A DNA stretch of 64,000 nt from Ridgeia piscesae (lineage: Eukaryota; Annelida; Polychaeta; Sabellida; Siboglinidae): contig JAODUO010000584.1 in assembly GCA_025642075.2 (NCBI GenBank), positions 62,001-126,000 of the forward strand, read 5' to 3'. A model generated the notes under the pieces. The model saw nothing but the letters and a program-made list of their open reading frames with translations, was not told where the DNA came from and did no database searches. Made by a program: the position numbers and the translations under genes. This document shows, piece after piece, positions 57,701 through 64,000 of this stretch; within the stretch, counting starts at the first letter, position 1, and each line of letters opens with the position of its first letter.

Positions 57701-59812
57701 AAAAGAGCTTTTTTGCTCCTAGATTTTTACCCATCCACTATCCTTCCAGTAAAATTCCTATCCATCCCAAACAGATTTTGCTAGGGAACAGATCAGTTGT
57801 GTAGCATAGAAATGTCTGATATCTCTGCCTATGGAAATACAGAATCTCTGACTGACGCATGGAAATGTAAACATGCAGTTTGATGTGGACTCACTGAGCA
57901 GGGTTCTTTTTCTCTAAACTCGCTCCTTAGCAATATTGTCTGAAAAGAAAATGGCTCTCCCACTTTATTTGTAGAAGTAGAAAGTGGAAGAAAAGAGAAA
58001 ATAGTTAAAGCTTCTAGCTATTCCACACGCATGAAAAAAGCGTGAAACCTTTTGTAGCAATCTTAATAAATAGTATGCTGAGAATATCGACTGAAACTAA
58101 ACTACTTCATTGACATGAAACTGTCAGGGGAACATAACGGAAGTTGGGAAATGGGAAGAAGGTATCAGTTAGCAGTGCACATGTGACTGAATCCGAGAAC
58201 TGATGTTCCTTGTTTTAGGTGAATTCTGTCTGCAGGCTGGTGTCACCTGGGATGATGGTACCAACAAAGTGAGGTGGAACTTGGATTACAGTATTAGCAA
58301 ATTTGCACCGTGCACAGTATTTTACTAATGCTACTGATACAGATTTTATATACATGTGTAGTCATGTCTTGTTTATGTGTTCTTTAATAATCAGCTTTCT
58401 TTGGTAATTTTTAATCTACAGTTTAAAAGAAACATGTACACTGCTTTGTTTTATCTATTTGTGATTATTAAATATTAGTGTTAATATAAAAAGGTGTGGG
58501 CAGATATATAAGACATGCTTGTATTTACTGTGTATTTTTTTGTATTTACATATATACTCTTATGTGATAGATATTTTTAAAGATGCAACGTTAAAGATTT
58601 ATATTTTAATGATACATGTTTTTGTTATTGAATGCAGGTCTAATATTAAATTAATGTGAACATGTTGAAGATTATATGACTGTAATCTTTAGAAAATAAA
58701 AAATCAGAAATATACTGGGTATATGTCACATTTACATTAACATGGGTGCAAAAACAGGTGGCTTTAATCATAATCATTTACTTTAAAAGTGCAACCATTT
58801 GAAATAAATGGTTTTTACCCTGCAAAGATGTATTCATGTGCAAAGATACAATCAGATTTTAGAGATGAAGTCGGTCACCTAGGAATGTTTACACTTTTTA
58901 ATATTTTTCATAGGAGAATTAACTGGTGGGTGGGCAAAACAACAGTTTTGAGGAGAAACCATTTGATGCTTTATATACATCTTGAGTTCAAGGGGATATA
59001 TAGTTAGTCTTTCTGATGTTATACTGTGTGGAATACAGGGCATACATTTAAAATGTTGATAGTTTTGTTGACTATGATTATGACTGAGATGCTGGTCTGT
59101 TGGATAAGTATACGTGACATTCGTGGCTTATGATTGTCACAAGCACTGATTGTCAAGGCACTATTTCTGAGGCATAGTGCCAACTGATTATTAACACATT
59201 TTATGTGCGAAGTAGAGAGATGGTTATCAATGGTAGAATACCATATATTATTAGTAACTGTACTAACACACAAACAGGATGATATTTGATAAATAAAGGT
59301 GTCTGAACATGTGTCGTGTTTGTGTGATGGATGACTTGTAGTTGACCTGTTTAGATCAGCTGTAGGTAGATGTAACGCCCATAAAAAATCGGTCATGGTC
59401 TGGTGGTTTTCCAGCTAAGATGTAACCCAGTGCATACACATGCCCACATTATAATGTCACCATGTATGTTTTTATTTTTCACACATGAAAAATGTTGCTA
59501 CACCTTGACTCAGTTCCTCTAATTTATTACAGACTTCACATTTGTTTGTTTACATCACAACAACATTCATATGACCCACCTACACAATGATACTCCAATT
59601 AAGTGCAGAGATCTACATATACACTGTCGTAGCATACTTATTGTAAAGACTCTCGCAGTTGTTGATTCAACACATGATCCAGCCGGTGTATGTAGCCTGT
59701 AGGCCGCAGATTGCATGACTAAGCTTGCTGTGGGTGTTATCAATGCTTTAGTGTTCCAAAGTCCATGTTTTGGTCGTCTCTCATGTCCTTGTATGCGTAG
59801 CCTGTGTGTAAC
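57701..59812. other. Downstream of HGD, no gene recognised
   Basis: Includes the possible alternative last HGD exon from 58,219. Other open frames on both strands lack similarity. Confidence 0.35.
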
Positions 59813-59873
59813 ATGGTGGAGGCGACAAAACCCAGGCGGTTTCCTTTCTATAGATACATGGCGTTAACAAAAG
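59813..59873 (+). CDS. Possible first exon of an unrecognised gene
   Basis: ATG in context taacATGG, then 20 codons (MVEATKPRRFPFYRYMALTK), ending at a strong donor, AAAG|gtaagg. The basic, aromatic N-terminus could be a mitochondrial or membrane-protein start. I could not find a matching next exon and name no family. Confidence 0.25.
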
Positions 59874-60699
59874 GTAAGGATCTTGTCATTCATGCAGCCA
59901 GTATACACAAACACCTGTTCTGCATGGCTTAGCTTTGATATACCTGAGACTAGTCACCCCTAGTGTAAATAGTGTCCTTACTGGGGTAGAGGCACTATTT
60001 ATATCTATGGGTAGAGGTAAGTCATGTTAGGCCAAACTAAACATTCCGAGTTTCTCATCTGCTGCATGGTACATCTTGAAAATTTGTGCCAGGACGTATT
60101 TTTAGTCCTTTTGGCCTTTCCAATTTGTATGGCAGTGGTGGGTGCATGGATGGCATATCAACGTTACCCAATAGTTTATTATTGGAATTATATATCTATA
60201 TACATATATAGATAAATATATTATATATTTATAAATCCCCTAAGTGAAAACAATGATTTGTGTTAATTAATCCAAATGAATTTGTCAGTGACCAATTTGC
60301 TGCGTGTAAGAAAAACATCTTAAATTGTTGCTTGTTGAAAATAATTAATCACTGGTTTTATTTCATGTCAGCATAAAAGATACAAACTGCATGCTTTATT
60401 AACATTTTGAAAAAATTCTTATGAATATTGGGAATGTTTTCACACATGCTTAAGCTGATCTTTGAATGTAACGATTTCTTGGCTTATTTCAATAATAAAA
60501 AATATGTTAAATATTTTGACTACAGTATTTATAATTGCTTTTCTCCTTTTGATCTGTTAAGGATGCAAGTGCCTTTATCGGGGAGTAAATTTGCATCATG
60601 GCCTACTAGCAGTAAAGAAAACAGCTTGATTATAATTTATGATTTAGTGTAAAACATGTTCGATACGTGGCTAGCAACTGTCATAGGAGAATGTTTCAT
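59874..60699. other. Non-coding, nothing firm
   Basis: Contains a small palindromic TA-rich block near 60,186-60,225. No supported exon. Confidence 0.35.
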
Positions 60700-61309
60700 T
60701 GATAAATTGAAAGGACATATTTCACATGGGATTCTGACTTTAAGTGACTACATATCTTAATTTCCACTTTGATGTCACTGCTAGCCACAATATGGCAGCA
60801 CCATAGGTGATGGATATTGTTAAATTCTTTATTTTAGGAAACTTGCTTTTCATGGTTTTATTACCATTGATTATAATTATATTTAAATAATTATAATCAT
60901 TGCTTAACCAGTTACTTCAATCATTGATCAACCAGTTTTTAGATAAACTATTTCCAGTGACACTGGTCACATACGTGTGCATGTGTTTGACCAAATTTTG
61001 GTAGGGCAGCTGTTTACTAGGCTGGGTCTGTTTCAAATGACAAGGAGACATTTCATTTTGGAAGGAGTCATGCCTCATGAATGAAGCAGTGTTCGTTTTT
61101 TATGTATGTGTTCAAACGTAAGACTACAAACAAAGAAATGAGAAATGATAGGAGCCAATTTGATGTTTTGTAAAAAAAAAAGTGAATCTGTATGCAGTGC
61201 TGCATGTTGATTAACATAAATAAAAAATATGATATCAGAATGCAATTTTAATTAATAATGCCAATTATATTATAGAATCCCATGTGAATTATATGTCCTT
61301 TCAATCAGT
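60700..61309. mobile_element. Inverted-repeat element, ~610 bp
   Basis: Left end gataaattgaaaggacatat, ttcacatgggattct; right end agaatcccatgtgaattata, tgtcctttcaatcagtt: inverses with few mismatches. The inside has the AT palindrome gattataattatat..ataattataatc near 60,869-60,898. No coding. Confidence 0.65.
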
Positions 61310-61321
61310 TACCGGGTAGTA

Positions 61322-61500
61322 GTAGAGCAGTGGTTCAGGGGTAGAGCAGTGGTTCAGGGGTAGAGCAGTGGTTCAGGGGTAGAGCAGTGGTTCAGGGGTA
61401 GAGCAGTGGTTCAGGGGTAGAGCAGTGGTTCAGGGTTAGAGCAGTGGTTCAGGGGTAGAGCAGTGGTTCAGGGGTAGAGCAGTGGTTCAGGGGTAGAGCT
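61322..61500 (+). repeat. 19-bp tandem array of a SINE A-box region, 9 copies
   Basis: Unit gtagagcagtggttcaggg repeats at 61,322, 61,341, 61,360 and so on to 61,493, where it runs into the SINE head (tagagctttggactctcgac). The unit is the A-box part of a tRNA-like promoter. One copy has gttaga in place of gtaga. Confidence 0.9.
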
Positions 61501-61815
61501 TTGGACTCTCGACTAAGAGAACCTGGGTTCGAATCCTGTGCTGTGGTGTTAAAACCTTCGGCAAGTTTTTTCACTCTACATTGCTCCAATTCACATAGCT
61601 GTATAAATGAGAACCTGCCTATAGACAAGTGGTGGATATGTGTACAAACAGCCTTTATGCATTAATTGTAGGCTATGGCAGGATGCTTCCAAGATTAGTT
61701 GAGATGGTGTTTAATTGATTGAACAGGTCTGCCAGGGAAGTAAAGTGTAAAGCGCTTTGAGCAATCCTGAGGATTGGATACTGCACTATATAAGAACTTA
61801 CCTTTTTTAATTTAA
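61490..61815 (+). mobile_element. tRNA-derived SINE with amplified head
   Basis: B box GGTTCGAATCC at 61,526-61,536. The body matches the copy at 54,765 through cctatagacaagtggtggat, ggatgcttcc, agtaaagtgtaaagcgcttt, gagcaatcctgaggattgga and tataagaacttacctttt. The head resembles a tRNA but does not form a complete tRNA. Confidence 0.85.
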
Positions 61816-61827
61816 CCTTTCATTTTA

Positions 61828-61837
<10 letters not shown>

Positions 61838-61866
<29 letters not shown>
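61838..61866. repeat. Short (TA)n
   Basis: About 28 bases of TA between the SINE and the next element. Confidence 0.9.
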
Positions 61867-61869
<3 letters not shown>

Positions 61870-63208
61870 TACATGTTAAGTCTCCCGCATTCAGCGGGAG
61901 ACTCCCGCAATTACAGAAAATCTCCCGATCTCCCGCGCGGGACAAACAATCTCCCGCAATTTCATCGAAACATAAGTGAAAACAATTGCGGGAGCATCCG
62001 GCTCTTTCCGGTTTTCAGTCCACCCAAAACAAACAAATTGTACGTAATTTACCTTACTGGGTGCGGATAATTGGTTTATTTCTGGCTGGGTATTGTCTCA
62101 AGTATTTTTCAGAGTCGCCTCACAATGAATAGCAATGCCAGTTAACTAATTGCATTCGAATCTGAGACTGAGCTAATGCTCACAGACACCGCGGGGCGCT
62201 CGCAGGCGCGGACAACGATTTGAACAATGACCTGAATTGGAATTATTTAAATCACGTCTTACTGTGATAACTGAACATTAAAAACAGTCTAATAAATACC
62301 TAAGTACAAGATCTACACCTTGTCTGTCGCTGACATTGGTTATCAGCTTTATAGAAATGCCGCGAGCCGCTTCGATACCATATTATCGCCCACCGTGTAC
62401 GTTCCAGTCTTGTAGAATAAACTGCAATCCGTTTACATCTATACAAATAATGTCCATCCATACATCTACATTACATGTGCATGTTTGTAAATGTATGTAC
62501 CTTTGCTAAGCGCTTTATTATTTGAATACATTTGACATGTAAATGGAAAACATCGTTAACAGACGAAAACATGCTTATTTAAATATCTCCAGTCGGGCCT
62601 GTGTCATCATGGCTCAGTCCAGCTCATGAAAATGAATTCCATATTCAAGTTTTACATGTAAAGATTATGTTAATTGTGTAACAAAATATCATGTAGATGC
62701 TGCTGCTTTTCATGCAATGGATTCTTTGCAACCTATGATACATATCAGAAGCTGAGGCCTATACCTAGAACACAAGAAGTAAATTACTGAACATTATAAT
62801 ATTTATTGTTCTATCACCAAGGCTAAGCCTTCTTTTTAATTCACGAGGGCCAAACAGCAACACATCATTTTTTATATGAGATTACCAGGGGATTTATTAT
62901 ATTTGTGGTATTATATAGTGATAATAAAACATATATGTTAATATTGAATATTGTTCATGGCTCCAAGAATGGTTTTGCTCCAGAGTAAGTTCATTCATAT
63001 AACAATATCTATGTCAATATCTTAATCAGTGGAATTTATTCCTTTTTGTATTATATTCTTTGCATTTATGGTTAAAAACAGAATTTACATATAATAGCCC
63101 CATTTTCCAAGAGCCTCCGATTTACATATAAAATACCGTTTTCCCCTGAGACGGAGGATTTACGTATAAATCTCCCACATTGGCATTTCCAAAACTTAAC
63201 ATGTATGT
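61866..63208. mobile_element. Candidate DNA element with short inverted ends, ~1.34 kb
   Basis: The left end catacatgttaagt and the right end acttaacatgtatg are inverses of about 15 bp. Next to the left end are repeated ctcccgc words (61,881-61,955). Near the right end there are gcctccgatttacatataaa and ggaggatttacgtataaatc. The short ends make this less certain than the other elements. Confidence 0.45.
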
Positions 63209-63382
63209 ATATGACGGTGCCAACTTGTACAAACAAATCGGATCCAATAATTTCTCTGTTCTATATTTGTAGTCTTACTTTGACACACACCTTAATAAAA
63301 ACCAACACTGCTCTGGAGACTCATTAATGACCATCACATCTTTCATATGTGGCTTTTTCCTAAATTAAATGTCTCCTTTTTG
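63209..63382. other. Non-coding, nothing recognised
   Basis: No supported feature. Confidence 0.35.
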
Positions 63383-64000
63383 TTAGAAACCCGAGCACGT
63401 GCTTGTCTTTGTCCCACCGAGCAAAGCGTTAAGCGGAGCTGCGATCGTGGAAAATCCAGGCACCATGCATCTATAAAACCCAGCAAGTGTTAAGAAACTC
63501 CTCAGCTCTGTCTCGGATGTTGGTGTTGGCCAACTGTCTATGGCCTCAGTCTTCTGAGGGTCACAGGATAAACCTTCTTCTGAAACTACGTGTGTTCTAG
63601 GTAGTTTATCTTCTGCTTGAAGAAATGACATTTCGATGGTTTGAGTTTCAAACTGTGCTCTTCGAGTACAACATCCCGATTGGTTACCATATCTTCTATA
63701 CTCGCTGAATACAACGAAATGCAGTCTTCTGTATGTCTTTTCTTCCATGGCACATTGCATGTATCGTTGGGCGGCATCCAAGGTGCAGAAATATCTGGTT
63801 CCTCTGAGTGCTTCCAATGCCTCGTCAATTCTGGGCGCGGGTGTGCGTCTTTCTGCGTCCGTAGGTTTAACTTATTCCTCACTAGAATTGCCTGGAACGC
63901 CTACGAACTGTTGCTCTTTCTGACAACGCTTTGCCGCATCTTACTCTCTAGATGTTGACGCACTTCCTGCTGCCAATTGGGCGGCAGTCGACGACATGGG
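63383..64000 (-). pseudogene. Gypsy-type retrotransposon reverse transcriptase, decayed and cut by the window edge
   Basis: The minus-strand text has the early reverse-transcriptase motif RYFCTLDAAQRYMQCAMEE. It also has LKPSKCHFFKQKINYLEHT in another frame, then VVSEEGLSCDPQKTEAIDSW, ELRSFLTLAGFYR and VPGFSTIAAPLNALL. These are the ordered landmarks of Ty3/Gypsy enzymes. The YLDD catalytic box is not intact (IEDM-like in the shifted frame), sequence between motifs is deleted and at least two frameshifts are present. Confidence 0.8.

Noticed and set aside
61490..61570. True tRNA gene
   Set aside because: A and B boxes are present but no complete cloverleaf follows, and the body matches a SINE family.

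Overview
The window is eukaryotic, AT-rich, intron-rich animal DNA. Two conserved genes with canonical GT-AG introns lie on the + strand, and both resemble lophotrochozoan orthologues. The repeat load (very long CA/TG/TA tracts, tRNA-derived SINEs, many short inverted-repeat DNA elements, decayed non-LTR and Gypsy-type retroelements) fits a mollusc, probably a gastropod. That placement is inference; no species marker is present.

Layout. 1-12,491: relics of transposons, simple repeats and a large intron or upstream region. 12,492-29,040: 17 coding exons of ARID2, the DNA-binding subunit of the PBAF chromatin remodeller; the exons for most of the ARID domain were not found in the window. 29,041-30,047: its 3' UTR. 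30,050-41,060: a transposon graveyard with inverted-repeat elements, a 1.07-kb foldback palindrome and non-LTR reverse-transcriptase remains. 41,142-57,509: a complete 15-exon gene for homogentisate 1,2-dioxygenase (HGD), a tyrosine-catabolism enzyme. 57,510-64,000: HGD 3' UTR, a possible first exon of another gene, two inverted-repeat elements, a SINE whose A-box region has been amplified, and a decayed Gypsy-type reverse transcriptase.

Exon junctions were read by eye from splice consensus plus protein similarity recalled from the human orthologues. All reading phases close exactly: 1,956 codons plus stop for the ARID2 part, and 442 codons plus stop for HGD. ARID2 acts in nuclear chromatin and HGD in cytosolic amino-acid breakdown; nothing shows a functional link between them.

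No new multi-gene system was found. The most unusual signal is a set of tandem arrays built from, or imitating, splice sites. About 25 copies of the HGD exon-3 acceptor with the start of the exon stand in a row before the true one. The ARID2 exon-12 donor is copied several times downstream of itself. A 60-bp ARID2 intron array repeats a branch-point-like, pyrimidine-tract and AG pattern about 29 times. The HGD exon-5 donor is the first unit of a 1.8-kb TG-type array. These loci are natural tests of how a spliceosome picks one site among many near-identical ones.
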